Positions 1 to 9,149 of a DNA stretch of 64,000 bases are shown here, piece after piece. This DNA comes from Oscillospiraceae bacterium (lineage in GTDB: Bacteria; Bacillota; Clostridia; Oscillospirales; CAG-272). Position numbers and translations under genes: made by a program. The stretch is taken from NCBI GenBank assembly GCA_015064255.1, contig SVSP01000006.1, positions 1 through 64,000 of the forward strand. The letters are read 5' to 3'. Positions within the stretch are counted from its first letter, which is position 1; every line of letters starts with the position of its first letter. The notes under the pieces were generated by a model. The model did not search any database and was not told the origin of the DNA. It was given only the letters and a program-made list of their open reading frames with translations.

Positions 1-1
1 T

Positions 2-241
2 CTTAAGGCAGCAAAGGAAACAGGCGCAATAGTTACAACCGAGGAGCATTCTATAATCGGCGGTCTCGGTGCGGCAGTCTGCGAATATATTTCCGAAGCT
101 TGTCCCGTACCTGTGATCCGTCACGGTGTTAACGACGAATTCGGATGCTCAGGTAAAGCTCCTCTCGTGCTTGAAAAATACGGACTTACTCCCGAAAATA
201 TTGCAGAAAAATGCAAGAAGGCTATATCACTTAAAAAGTAA
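2..241 (+). CDS. Transketolase C-terminal subunit (3' end only)
   Basis: The window opens inside this gene and shows its last 79 codons. The protein end contains TTEEHSIIGGLG, then PVPVIRHGVNDEFG and a final helix YGLTPENIAEK. This is the typical C-terminal domain of the split transketolase (the half with the pyrimidine-binding and C-terminal domains), whose partner subunit carries the TPP diphosphate-binding part. Together they move two-carbon units between sugar phosphates in the cytoplasm. The N-terminal half and the partner gene would lie upstream, outside the window. The next gene starts 27 bases later without an obvious terminator, so read-through into the lipoprotein array is possible. 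Confidence 0.85.
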   Translation, partial: LKAAKETGAIVTTEEHSIIGGLGAAVCEYISEACPVPVIRHGVNDEFGCSGKAPLVLEKYGLTPENIAEKCKKAISLKK

Positions 242-268
242 TATGTCTTATTAATATAGGTGATAAAA

Positions 269-1939
269 ATGAAAACATTCAAATCGGTAATGTCGGTACT
301 ACTTCTTCTGTCGTTTTCTTTTACCGCGCTTATCTCCTGCTCATCTGAAGATGACGAGGAGATAATCGGGATCGATATAAGCGGATATACGATAGTCCGT
401 CAGGAAGCTATGAATACTGCACACGTTCAGGACGTAGTTAAACTCAAAAAGGCTATACTTGAACACACGGGCGCTGAACTTACCGTTAAAAGCGACTGGC
501 TTGGACGAAACGAAGTTCTCGACGAATCGGGAGCTGAGATCCTTATCGGAAAGACGAACCGAAGTGCAAGCATAGAAGCTCTTTCCGAACTTGAAGAGAA
601 AGATGATTCAGCCTACATAATCAAAGTTACGGGAAACAAAATAGTGATCATAGGTAAAACCGGTGAAACCCTTAGAAAAGCTATCAAGATTTTTATTAAC
701 GACTATATTATGACATCAAAAGGCTCAAATAAACTTTATATCGAAGACGGGCACAATGAGCTTTCAAACGTAAATCCCGATTCGATAATGTTCAGTAATA
801 TGACAGAATTTTACGTAGAATATACGACCGATCTTGCAGTTCCGAGAAAAGGTTCAAAACTTTCATATTCATATGAAACCCTTATTCAGCTATGTCACAA
901 CGGTGAGCATAACGGAACGCTTATAGCGTCGCACGCAGGTCTCTTCGGAAACAGCAGTGACAACGGATACAAAATATATAAAAGTACAGACAACGGAAAC
1001 ACCTGGAAGCAGATATCAATAGCAATAGATAGAACTAATGCAGGTCTGTCCGATAACACTCTCCAGCCTTGCCTGTACGAGCTTCCCGCAGATATGGGTG
1101 AATTCAAAGCGGGAACTCTCTTCCTCGGCGGATGCAGCCGCGGTAATTCACGTTTGGGTGATAAATACAGCGCGGTAACGCTCTATTACAGCACTGACCT
1201 CGGTGAAACCTGGAAATCGTATTATACACTTGCAACAGGCGGAAGCGCAGAATCGCGTACGGGTGTTTGGGAACCTTTCTTTATCTATGAAGAATCCACC
1301 AAGAGAGTATATTGCTTCTATTCCGACGAAACAGGCGAAAAAAGCGGAAAAGCTGCTCAAAAGCTCGTGTATCGATACACAACAGATATGAAAAACTGGA
1401 GTGACGTAGGAATTGCTATTTCGTGCAAGGAAGAAGATTACCGCCCCGGTATGATATCAATTGCAAAAATGGGTAACGGCGAATACTATATGACGTACGA
1501 AATGTGCGGACTAAACGGATGTCCCGTATATGCTAAGAAAACCACAAAGCTTGACGATTGGGGAGATATCGCCGACTACGGAACAAGAGTTATGGCAGGA
1601 AAGAAGTCTATGGGATCTGCTCCTTGGTGTGCATGGACTCCCGCAGGCGGAGAATGCGGAACACTTGTAGTTGTAGCTCACCATATGGTTGACGGCGGTT
1701 CGAGTATATACGGAACAGGAACAGATATGTTCCTCAGCTTCGACTACGGCGAGACCTTCGTGGCTATAGAAAATCCCATTCCGTTCAGACAGCTTCCGAA
1801 TTCAAAGTGCGGCTACAGTTCGTTCGTCGGTTTTTCGGAAGATGGATCCACTATGTACTATATGAATAATCCTCCCTGCAGCGACGACGAAAATGAAGAG
1901 CAGGCAAAGGTTGTTTTTATGCGCATAAAAATTTGGTAA
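269..1939 (+). CDS. Sialidase-fold (GH93-like) lipoprotein, paralogue 1 of 5
   Basis: ATG at 269 is chosen over an in-frame GTG at 260 because AGGTGA lies just before the ATG. Residues 1-25 form a lipoprotein signal ending in the lipobox LISC, so the protein should be anchored outside the membrane. Residues about 30-170 form a small alpha/beta domain of the kind that precedes many glycosidase domains (motif EILIGKTNR). The rest is a beta-propeller with Asp-box motifs, STDNGNTW near 240, STDLGETW near 309 and SFDYGETF near 490. A WEPF motif (Glu near 334), an RPGM motif near 391 and YEMCG (Glu near 410) follow the pattern I recall for GH93 exo-arabinanases, including about 75 residues between the two Glu. 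Substrate is inferred, not shown. Confidence 0.75.
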   Translation: MKTFKSVMSVLLLLSFSFTALISCSSEDDEEIIGIDISGYTIVRQEAMNTAHVQDVVKLKKAILEHTGAELTVKSDWLGRNEVLDESGAEILIGKTNRSASIEALSELEEKDDSAYIIKVTGNKIVIIGKTGETLRKAIKIFINDYIMTSKGSNKLYIEDGHNELSNVNPDSIMFSNMTEFYVEYTTDLAVPRKGSKLSYSYETLIQLCHNGEHNGTLIASHAGLFGNSSDNGYKIYKSTDNGNTWKQISIAIDRTNAGLSDNTLQPCLYELPADMGEFKAGTLFLGGCSRGNSRLGDKYSAVTLYYSTDLGETWKSYYTLATGGSAESRTGVWEPFFIYEESTKRVYCFYSDETGEKSGKAAQKLVYRYTTDMKNWSDVGIAISCKEEDYRPGMISIAKMGNGEYYMTYEMCGLNGCPVYAKKTTKLDDWGDIADYGTRVMAGKKSMGSAPWCAWTPAGGECGTLVVVAHHMVDGGSSIYGTGTDMFLSFDYGETFVAIENPIPFRQLPNSKCGYSSFVGFSEDGSTMYYMNNPPCSDDENEEQAKVVFMRIKIW

Positions 1940-1989
1940 ACATTTTAACCGTGTTCAATATTATTTTTAATGAAACGAGGTAAATAAAA

Positions 1990-3651
1990 GTGAATAAAAA
2001 GACGATATTCAAAAAAATAACAGCTCTTTTCTTACTTTTGGTAACCGTCATTTTTACTCTTGTATCGTGTAAGTCAAGCGAAGAACCCGAAATGATTACT
2101 GCGCTCGATATAAGCGGATACAAAATCGTAAAGCCCGACGTAACATCAAAGGATATTACAGAAACTGTATCTAATTTTAAAAAGCTTCTGCTCACTTTTA
2201 CCGGAGCAGAGCTTAAGGTAGAGTCTGACTGGTATAATCCCTCGCAGAAACTCGATGAATCAGCGTGTGAGATACTTGTTGGAAATACCAATCGTACCTT
2301 AAGTGCTGACGTTGCAAAAGAGCTTGAAGAAACAGAAGATGAAAATTCTTTTATCATTAAGGTTACTGACAATAAGATTGCTATTCTCGGTAAAAATGAT
2401 GATATGACAAAAAAAGCACTTAAGTATTTCCTCGTAAACTATGCTAAAGTAGTTGACAATACAAGTAAAACAGTAAATCTTACGAAAGAACATTGTGAAA
2501 TAAAAACTGCAGATCCCGATTCTGTTTTGTTCAGTAATTTTACCGAGTTCAATATAGAACTCAGAACAACTGTTACAGCGCCTTCTACGAAATTTGCAGT
2601 AGGTACGTATGAGTATCCTACTATGATAAAGCTTCAGTATAACGGCGAACATAACGGTACTTTGCTTTCTACGCTTGAAAGCGGTGATACAGGATACAGA
2701 ATTCTTAAAAGCACCGACGACGGAGCAAATTGGGAGCAGATAGCATCGGTGAGAGATAATCTTAATAAAAATTACGTTACTACCTGGATGCCTTTCCTTT
2801 ACGAGCTTCCCGTCGATATCGGAAATTACAAAGCAGGTACGATAATTCTTGCGGCTACGTCGAGAAACCGTTCGGGTGAAGATTTTGAAATAAGCACGAT
2901 AACACTCTATGTAAGTACTGACATCGGCAAATCTTGGAAAACCATCTGTAACGTAGATAAAGCAGGCGGACTTTCTTGGGGCGTTTGGGAGCCGTTCCTT
3001 ATCTACGACGAAGGAACAAAGCGTCTGTATTGCTTCTATTCTGATGATTCCGATCCCAATCACGACCAGAAACTCGTTTATAAATATACCACAGACCTCA
3101 AAACCTGGAGCGAGCTTAAAGAATGTGTTGCTTGCGCCGATCCTGCGCTTCGTCCCGGTATGATATCTATTGCCAAGATGAACAACGGCGAGTACGCTAT
3201 GGCATTTGAAATGGTTGGTATTTCTGGATCTCCTATATATCTCAAGAAAACAAAGGATCTTGACGATTGGGGCGACGTTGCCGATTACGGAACACCTGTA
3301 AAGTCCACAGACGGAATTACATTCGGTTCCGCGCCTTGGTGTTCGTGGACTCCCGCAGGCGGAGAATGCGGCACTCTCATCGTAGTAGGTAAGCATCCCG
3401 TTCCTTATGAAGAAACGGACAAAGGTGCGGCTATGCTTATCAGCTTTGATTACGGTAAAACATACGTTGCAATAGATAACCCCATTCCGTATGACATATA
3501 TTCGGACAGCAGATGCGGATACAGTCCTCATCTTTCGTTCTCCGAAGACGGCAGTGTGCTTTACTATATGAACAATCCCGAATATGGTGTTAAATACAGT
3601 TGCGAATACATAGAACTTGTAAAAATTAAGATAACGAGTATATACGACTGA
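1990..3651 (+). CDS. Sialidase-fold (GH93-like) lipoprotein, paralogue 2 of 5
   Basis: GTG start at 1990, preceded by a GAGG site at 1976-1980. The signal peptide ends in the lipobox LVSC, so this is an exported lipoprotein. It has the same N-terminal alpha/beta domain (EILVGNTNR) and propeller as its upstream neighbour. Asp boxes STDDGANW near 240 and STDIGKSW near 310 are present, as are WEPF (Glu near 332), FYSDDSDPNHDQKLVYKYTT, which I associate with GH93 enzymes, RPGM near 389 and FEMVG (Glu near 406). It lies 50 bases after paralogue 1. It is the most divergent of the four lipoproteins in the last third, where HHMVDG is replaced by KHPVPY, so it may bind a different sugar end. Confidence 0.75.
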   Translation: MNKKTIFKKITALFLLLVTVIFTLVSCKSSEEPEMITALDISGYKIVKPDVTSKDITETVSNFKKLLLTFTGAELKVESDWYNPSQKLDESACEILVGNTNRTLSADVAKELEETEDENSFIIKVTDNKIAILGKNDDMTKKALKYFLVNYAKVVDNTSKTVNLTKEHCEIKTADPDSVLFSNFTEFNIELRTTVTAPSTKFAVGTYEYPTMIKLQYNGEHNGTLLSTLESGDTGYRILKSTDDGANWEQIASVRDNLNKNYVTTWMPFLYELPVDIGNYKAGTIILAATSRNRSGEDFEISTITLYVSTDIGKSWKTICNVDKAGGLSWGVWEPFLIYDEGTKRLYCFYSDDSDPNHDQKLVYKYTTDLKTWSELKECVACADPALRPGMISIAKMNNGEYAMAFEMVGISGSPIYLKKTKDLDDWGDVADYGTPVKSTDGITFGSAPWCSWTPAGGECGTLIVVGKHPVPYEETDKGAAMLISFDYGKTYVAIDNPIPYDIYSDSRCGYSPHLSFSEDGSVLYYMNNPEYGVKYSCEYIELVKIKITSIYD

Positions 3652-3697
3652 TCATTTTTCAAACAAAAACATAATTGTCAGAAAGGAAACATTTACA

Positions 3698-5338
3698 ATG
3701 AAAATAAGAACTTCCTTGTTTGCACTTTTACTTGTATGTGTTATGCTTACTCTCAGCCTTGCAGCTTGCAATAATACATATGAAAGTGGAGAAGATGTTA
3801 TGAATTCCTCTTGTACTGATATAAGTACATACACGATAGTCAGAGTAGATTCGGCATCCGGAAAGCTTCCTAATATGACGGCAGCCTTCAAAAAGACCTT
3901 GCTTGAATATACAAAAGCAGAACTTTCGGTTACTACCGATTACTTAAAAAGAGGGGAGACCCTTGACGAATCGAAAAACGAGATACTTATCGGTGATACA
4001 AACCGCACAGCAAGTATCGAAGCTCTCGAAGAACTTAAATCAAAAGAATATACAAACGGATTTATTATAAAAGCTACCGAAAACAAGATAGTTATAGTAG
4101 GTATGACCGACGGGGATACTATTCTCGGAATTAAGTATTTTATAAACAATTACGTATATAACTCAGAGAAAGAAAATACCGTTACTATTAAAAACGGAGA
4201 TTCTGTAATAGAGAAAACAGGTAAACTTCTCTATATGACAGATAATTTTAACGCTGTCGTTCTCGAAACACTTACCGATATATATTCTCCCAATACTCAA
4301 AAATCAACTGTGCAGTGTACGTACGGTAAGATCATAAAGCTTGAGCATAACGGTGAAAATAACGGTATGCTTCTCGCAACACACGAGACCTGTAACTGGA
4401 CAGACGGAAGATATCCTGTTTACCGCAGTACTGACGACGGACAAACCTGGACAGAAATATCACGTATTTCGGATACGCTTAACAAAAACTCAGCTCCGGG
4501 ATGGCAGCCGTGTATCTTTGAGCTTCCCGCAGACGTTGGAAATTTCAAAGAAGGTACTCTTCTGTATGCAGGTTGTTCAAGAATAAACAATATGGCACAG
4601 ACCGCAATGACTATTTATCAGAGCACAGACCTCGGTGAAACCTGGAAAGCATTCAGAAATGTTGATATCGTAAACGGCGGTATCGGATACGGACTTTGGG
4701 AGCCTGTTCTTATGTACGAAGAAGAGACTGGAAGAGTATATTGCTTCTATTCGGATGATTCAGACCCCGAGCACGACCAAAAGCTTGTATATAAATACAG
4801 CACAGACCTCATAACCTGGAGTAAAAAATACGAGATGGTTGCATGTGAAAATCCCGCGCTCCGTCCCGGTATGGTTGCTCTTACAAAAATGGGCAACGGA
4901 AAATATGCTCTCGCTTATGAAATGTGCGGTGACGGTTGTCAGATATACATAAAATATGCCGATTCTCTCGACGGTTGGGAGCCTGCAGATCACGGAAAAC
5001 TCATTCAAACTTTGTCCGGTGAGGGAATGGGCTCTGCACCTGCTATTGCGTGGACTCCCGACGGCGGTGAATGCGGAACGCTTTTTGTTACTGCACACCA
5101 CGTTGTAAACGGCAGCAGCAGTACAAAATGCGACCTTTTCCTCAGCTTTGACTACGGCGAAACCTTTATTGATATAAGCAATCCTATCCCCAATAAGCCC
5201 AATGATAATATACGCAGCGGATACAGTCCCGGATTCTTCGTTGATAAAGACGGTACAGTTTATTACGTAAATAACCCCGAATACTCACCCGGCGGACTTA
5301 ATGAAAAACTTATGTTCGCAAAAATAAAGGTATATTAA
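3698..5338 (+). CDS. Sialidase-fold (GH93-like) lipoprotein, paralogue 3 of 5
   Basis: ATG start at 3698 with GAAAGGAAA upstream. The signal peptide carries the lipobox LAAC. Domain order is the same as in paralogues 1 and 2: lipid anchor, small alpha/beta domain to about residue 180, then propeller with STDDGQTW near 243, STDLGETW near 310, WEPV (Glu near 335), RPGM near 388, YEMCG (Glu near 408) and SFDYGETF near 485. The two Glu residues are about 73 apart, close to the spacing of the catalytic pair I recall for GH93. DNA in the last 600 bases is nearly the same as in paralogue 4, which suggests recent duplication or gene conversion. Confidence 0.75.
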   Translation: MKIRTSLFALLLVCVMLTLSLAACNNTYESGEDVMNSSCTDISTYTIVRVDSASGKLPNMTAAFKKTLLEYTKAELSVTTDYLKRGETLDESKNEILIGDTNRTASIEALEELKSKEYTNGFIIKATENKIVIVGMTDGDTILGIKYFINNYVYNSEKENTVTIKNGDSVIEKTGKLLYMTDNFNAVVLETLTDIYSPNTQKSTVQCTYGKIIKLEHNGENNGMLLATHETCNWTDGRYPVYRSTDDGQTWTEISRISDTLNKNSAPGWQPCIFELPADVGNFKEGTLLYAGCSRINNMAQTAMTIYQSTDLGETWKAFRNVDIVNGGIGYGLWEPVLMYEEETGRVYCFYSDDSDPEHDQKLVYKYSTDLITWSKKYEMVACENPALRPGMVALTKMGNGKYALAYEMCGDGCQIYIKYADSLDGWEPADHGKLIQTLSGEGMGSAPAIAWTPDGGECGTLFVTAHHVVNGSSSTKCDLFLSFDYGETFIDISNPIPNKPNDNIRSGYSPGFFVDKDGTVYYVNNPEYSPGGLNEKLMFAKIKVY

Positions 5339-5370
5339 TAGCTTTTTATTACGGAAAGGATATACCATAA

Positions 5371-7038
5371 ATGAAAACTATCAGATATTTTCTCTCAATC
5401 TTACTTTTGATTGCACTTCTGACAATATCTTTGACAGCGTGTAAATCCGAGAAACCTGAAGAAGAATTGCCTTCTACAGACATAAGCGATTACACCATAG
5501 TCAGAATTGAAGTAGCAAGTAAACAGCTTACCAACCTTACGCCTAAACTCAAAAAGATTATTCTTGAATCAACCAAGGCTGAGCTTAAAGTAACAACCGA
5601 CTACGTTCCGAGAAACGAAACTCTCGACGAATCGGGAAAAGAGATACTTATAGGCGATACAAACCGCAGTGCGAGTATTGAGGCTCTTGAAGAGCTTAAA
5701 GCTAAAGGCTATGACAACGGATTTATCATAAAAGCGACTGATACCAAGATCGTTATAACAGGTCTCAGCGACGGCGATACTATTATAGGACTTAAGTATT
5801 TTGTCAATAACTACGTAGTGAAATCTCAAAAAGAGAACACTCTGCCTATAAAAGCAGGAGATACCGTTATTCAGGAAACGGGCAAACTGCTCTATGCAAC
5901 CGACAACTTTGATCTTGTTGTTCTCGAAACACTTTCGACTATTCACGACCCCAATACAAAGAAAAGTACACAGCAATATACCTACGGTAAGATCATAAAG
6001 CTTGAACATAACGGCGAAAATAACGGTATGCTTATCGCAACACACGAAACAGTAGGATGGACAGACCTCAGATATCCTGTATATCGCAGTACTGATGACG
6101 GTGAAACGTGGGAAATGATATCTCGTGTTTCGGATAGCTACAACAGAGGCGCAATAGTTGGCTATCAGCCTTATCTTTTCGAGCTTCCTACCGACATAGG
6201 TGATTTCAAAAAGGGAACTCTCCTTATGTCAGCTTGCTCAAGAATCGGCGAAACAAAGACCATTATGGTCCTCTATTACAGCACAGACCTCGGCGAAACG
6301 TGGAAAGCCTTCTGCAACGTTGACGTAGGCGGCGGATACAATGACGGCGGATGGTGGAGTGACGGTCTTTGGGAGCCTATTCTTATGTACGAAGAGGAAA
6401 CAGGAAGAATTTACTGCCTGTACTCAGACGAGCTTGAAAATGGAGAAGACGAAGAAACTCGCAAAAACGGACACAACCAGCGACTTGTATATAAGTACAC
6501 CACAGACCTTAAAAACTGGAGTACAAAATACGAAATGGTTGCCTGTGAAGAACCTGATCTTCGTCCGGGTATGATAGGTCTTGCCAAGATGGGGAACGGA
6601 AAATACGCACTTGTATATGAAATGTGCGGTGACAGCTGTAGAATCTACATTAAATTCGCAGACTCGCTTGACGGTTGGGATGTTGCCGATCACGGAAAAA
6701 TTCTTCAAACTGTAGCGGGTGAAGGAATGGGCTCTGCGCCGGCTATTGCATGGACTCCCGACGGCGGTGAATGCGGAACGCTCTTTGTTACAGCTCATCA
6801 CACTATAAACGGTAGCAGCAGCACAAAATGCGACCTTTTCCTCAGCTTTGACTACGGTGAAACCTTTATTGATATAAGCAATCCTATTCCCAATAAACCC
6901 AACGATAATATCAGAAGCGGATACAGCCCCGGATTCTTCGTTGATAAGGACGGAACGGTTTATTACGTAAACGACCCGGAATCCTCACCCGGATCTATGT
7001 GTGAGAAATTTATGTTTGCAAAGATAAAGGTTTATTAA
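5371..7038 (+). CDS. Sialidase-fold (GH93-like) lipoprotein, paralogue 4 of 5
   Basis: ATG start at 5371, preceded by GGAAAGGA, 32 bases after paralogue 3, so the two are almost certainly co-transcribed. The lipobox is LTAC. The propeller has STDDGETW near 239, STDLGETW near 309, WEPI (Glu near 335), RPGM near 397 and YEMCG (Glu near 417). It differs from paralogue 3 by a glycine- and tryptophan-rich insertion just before WEPI (GGGYNDGGWW) and a longer loop after YSDELE, both close to the likely active-site cleft. These loop changes, against near-identical DNA elsewhere, suggest selection on substrate binding. Function beyond a propeller glycosidase is inferred. Confidence 0.75.
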   Translation: MKTIRYFLSILLLIALLTISLTACKSEKPEEELPSTDISDYTIVRIEVASKQLTNLTPKLKKIILESTKAELKVTTDYVPRNETLDESGKEILIGDTNRSASIEALEELKAKGYDNGFIIKATDTKIVITGLSDGDTIIGLKYFVNNYVVKSQKENTLPIKAGDTVIQETGKLLYATDNFDLVVLETLSTIHDPNTKKSTQQYTYGKIIKLEHNGENNGMLIATHETVGWTDLRYPVYRSTDDGETWEMISRVSDSYNRGAIVGYQPYLFELPTDIGDFKKGTLLMSACSRIGETKTIMVLYYSTDLGETWKAFCNVDVGGGYNDGGWWSDGLWEPILMYEEETGRIYCLYSDELENGEDEETRKNGHNQRLVYKYTTDLKNWSTKYEMVACEEPDLRPGMIGLAKMGNGKYALVYEMCGDSCRIYIKFADSLDGWDVADHGKILQTVAGEGMGSAPAIAWTPDGGECGTLFVTAHHTINGSSSTKCDLFLSFDYGETFIDISNPIPNKPNDNIRSGYSPGFFVDKDGTVYYVNDPESSPGSMCEKFMFAKIKVY

Positions 7039-7081
7039 TAACTATTGACAGCCGATGTATAATCATTAAGGAGAAAACGTT

Positions 7082-8242
7082 ATGAGTGAAACAATAAATA
7101 AAGTCTTATATACAAACGAAAACTCCAAAAGCTTAGTGCTTGAGAAACTTACGACAATATATGAACCGAAAGATCCAAGTACAAAAGAGCAGTGCACGTA
7201 CGGAAAGATCATACGCCTCGAGCATAACGGAAAAAACAACGGAACTCTTATAGTAACAAGAGAAACGGTTTGGGCACCCGATGCCAGATATCCCATTTAC
7301 CGCAGTACAGATGACGGTGAGACTTGGGAACAAATTTCACTTGTCGGAGATAGTTATAATGAACGAGCGATTCCCGGATATCAGCCCTATCTTTACGAAA
7401 TTCCCGCAGATATGGGGAATTTCAAAAAGGGCACGCTTCTTTTAGCGGCTTGTACAAGAATCCCCGAAAAGGGCGGTCAAAAGACGATAATGACTCTTTC
7501 ATTCAGTACAGACATCGGAGAAACGTGGGAAGTCATCGGAAACGTTGACGTAGGCGGAAAATACAATTCAAATCTTCACGAAAGTGAAGGACTTTGGGAA
7601 CCTCTCCTTATATACGACGACGAAACAGGAAGAATGTACTATTTTTATTCGGATGAGCTTGATCCTATGCACAGTCAAAGACTTGTATATAAGTACTCTA
7701 CCGATCTTGTGAATTGGAGCGAAAAATTCGAGTGTGTTGCTTGCGAAGACCGTTATCTCCGTCCCGGAATGATTGCTCTTACCAAAATGGGCAACGGAAA
7801 GTATGCACTCGTATTCGAAATGTACGGTCTTGAAGCCTGCCCCGTATATATAAAATTTGCAGATAAGCTTGACGATTGGGGAGATATATCCGATTACGGC
7901 AAATTTATCGCAAATTCAGAGGGCAAGGGAATGGGCTCCGCCCCTGCCGCTGCGTGGACACCCGACGGCGGAGATTGCGGAACACTTCTCGTAACGGCGC
8001 ATCACACGGTAAACGGAAGATCAAACACCAAATGCGACCTTTTCCTCAGCTTTGATTACGGCGAAAGCTTCGTTTCTGTAGATAATCCTATTCCGAACAG
8101 ACATAATCCTAAAGTCCGCAGCGGATACAGTCCCGGATTCTTTATCTCCGAGGATCACAGCATTTATTACGTAAACAACCCCGAAAGGGAAAGCGGTTCG
8201 ACAAACGAAAAGCTTATGTTCGCAAAAATGAGAATTTATTGA
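7082..8242 (+). CDS. Sialidase-fold (GH93-like) protein without signal peptide, paralogue 5 of 5
   Basis: ATG start at 7082 with TAAGGAGAAA upstream. At 386 residues it is only the propeller part of its neighbours: both the lipoprotein signal and the N-terminal alpha/beta domain are missing, and translation begins directly at the strand matching residue 190 or so of paralogues 3 and 4. All propeller motifs are kept: STDDGETW near 75, STDIGETW near 142, WEPL (Glu near 172), RPGM near 224, FEMYG (Glu near 245) and SFDYGESF near 322. The good ribosome binding site and intact reading frame argue for a real cytoplasmic enzyme rather than a decaying copy. It may finish, inside the cell, oligosaccharides released by the four surface forms (inference). 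Confidence 0.72.
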   Translation: MSETINKVLYTNENSKSLVLEKLTTIYEPKDPSTKEQCTYGKIIRLEHNGKNNGTLIVTRETVWAPDARYPIYRSTDDGETWEQISLVGDSYNERAIPGYQPYLYEIPADMGNFKKGTLLLAACTRIPEKGGQKTIMTLSFSTDIGETWEVIGNVDVGGKYNSNLHESEGLWEPLLIYDDETGRMYYFYSDELDPMHSQRLVYKYSTDLVNWSEKFECVACEDRYLRPGMIALTKMGNGKYALVFEMYGLEACPVYIKFADKLDDWGDISDYGKFIANSEGKGMGSAPAAAWTPDGGDCGTLLVTAHHTVNGRSNTKCDLFLSFDYGESFVSVDNPIPNRHNPKVRSGYSPGFFISEDHSIYYVNNPERESGSTNEKLMFAKMRIY

Positions 8243-8250
8243 CAGACAAA

Positions 8251-8286
8251 AAAATCTCTGATACCGTTTCCGGTATCAGAGATTTT
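8251..8286. terminator. Bidirectional Rho-independent terminator
   Basis: A perfect 16-base stem (8251-8266 with 8271-8286) around the loop TTTC. It starts in an A run and ends in a T-rich tract, so it can stop transcripts from both sides. It separates the plus-strand lipoprotein array from the minus-strand iorA operon. Confidence 0.9.
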
Positions 8287-8299
8287 AATTTTGTGTTTA

Positions 8300-8527
8300 T
8301 CAGTGATGATAATCGCGCATTTTATAAGAATATTGTCTGAATTTAAGCATATACGCGTGATGCTGCTTTTCGTTTAGTTTTCCTTCGCTGAAAAGCTCTT
8401 CGGTACGCTTTTCGAGTCTGAGTCTTGCATCGTGTGCAAGATCCTTGTAATTATTCATAAGGTACTGATCGATATCGTTTATGATATTGTCAAGCTCTCT
8501 GCATGCCTTAGATTTAAAAAAGAACAT
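8300..8527 (-). CDS. Small charged helical protein of unknown function
   Basis: A 75-residue ORF, last gene of the iorA-iorB transcript, 17 bases after iorB. GAGGA lies 7 bases before the ATG. The protein starts MFFFKSKACRELDNIINDID and is rich in Lys, Arg, Glu and Asp, with heptad-like leucines, which suggests two or three amphipathic helices. No known domain is recognised. A good ribosome binding site, position inside the operon and the terminator directly behind it support a real gene. Whether it has anything to do with indolepyruvate oxidation is unknown. Confidence 0.6.
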   Translation of the reverse strand: MFFFKSKACRELDNIINDIDQYLMNNYKDLAHDARLRLEKRTEELFSEGKLNEKQHHAYMLKFRQYSYKMRDYHH

Positions 8528-8544
8528 TATATATTCCTCGTGCC

Positions 8545-9126
8545 TTATGCGTTATATCCGAGTGCGAATGCTTTTTTGTTCATCTCAACAAATTTGGGAG
8601 CAACAGTATTTTCAATAGCGGCAAGCCATTTTTCGTAGGGAATATCAAAATATTTAGCAAGTCTTCCCATAAGAACGATGTTTACTGCCTTTGCCGAGCC
8701 TGCTTCATTTGCAAGTGAAAGAGCATCAATTGCGTCGGGAACTATTCCGAGTTCTGCAAGCTCTTCGAGAGCATCGTGAGGATACTGAGCCACACCTGTG
8801 ATTACGGGCATAGGATCGATTTCCTGATTGTTTACGATGATCTTTCCGTCTTTTTTAAGGCAAGATGCCCATCTTACAGCTTCGATCTTCTCAAAAGAAA
8901 CGATAAAATCAGCTTCGTTTTCGCATATAATGGGAGAATATACCTTATCTCCGAACTTAACGTAGGTAATTACGCTTCCGCCGCGCTGGCTCATTCCGTG
9001 AACCTCGGAAACCTTTACGTCGTATCCTTCATCAACGAGAAGACGACCGAGAAGCTTACTTGCAAGCAGTGAACCCTGTCCGCCAACACCTGAAATTATA
9101 ACATTTGTAGTTTTCATATTACTCAT
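8545..9126 (-). CDS. iorB: Indolepyruvate:ferredoxin oxidoreductase, beta subunit
   Basis: The 193-residue protein begins with the gamma-domain motif NVIISGVGGQG and has EVHGMSQRGGSV, both typical of the small subunit of 2-oxoacid:ferredoxin oxidoreductases. With IorA it converts aryl pyruvates, formed by transamination of Trp, Tyr and Phe, to aryl-acetyl-CoA and reduces ferredoxin, in the cytoplasm. It lies 23 bases downstream of iorA. Two starts are possible: ATG at 9126, only two bases after AAGGA, or ATG at 9117, eleven bases after it; the second leaves the conserved domain complete. Length fits the family. Confidence 0.92.
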   Translation of the reverse strand: MSNMKTTNVIISGVGGQGSLLASKLLGRLLVDEGYDVKVSEVHGMSQRGGSVITYVKFGDKVYSPIICENEADFIVSFEKIEAVRWASCLKKDGKIIVNNQEIDPMPVITGVAQYPHDALEELAELGIVPDAIDALSLANEAGSAKAVNIVLMGRLAKYFDIPYEKWLAAIENTVAPKFVEMNKKAFALGYNA

Positions 9127-9149
9127 ATTCCTTTCAAATAATTAAGATT

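Noticed and set aside
2299..3531. 410-codon open frame on the minus strand
   Set aside because: Mirror of the GH93-like paralogue 2; no ribosome binding site, Cys- and Arg-rich nonsense composition, while the plus frame has clear motifs.
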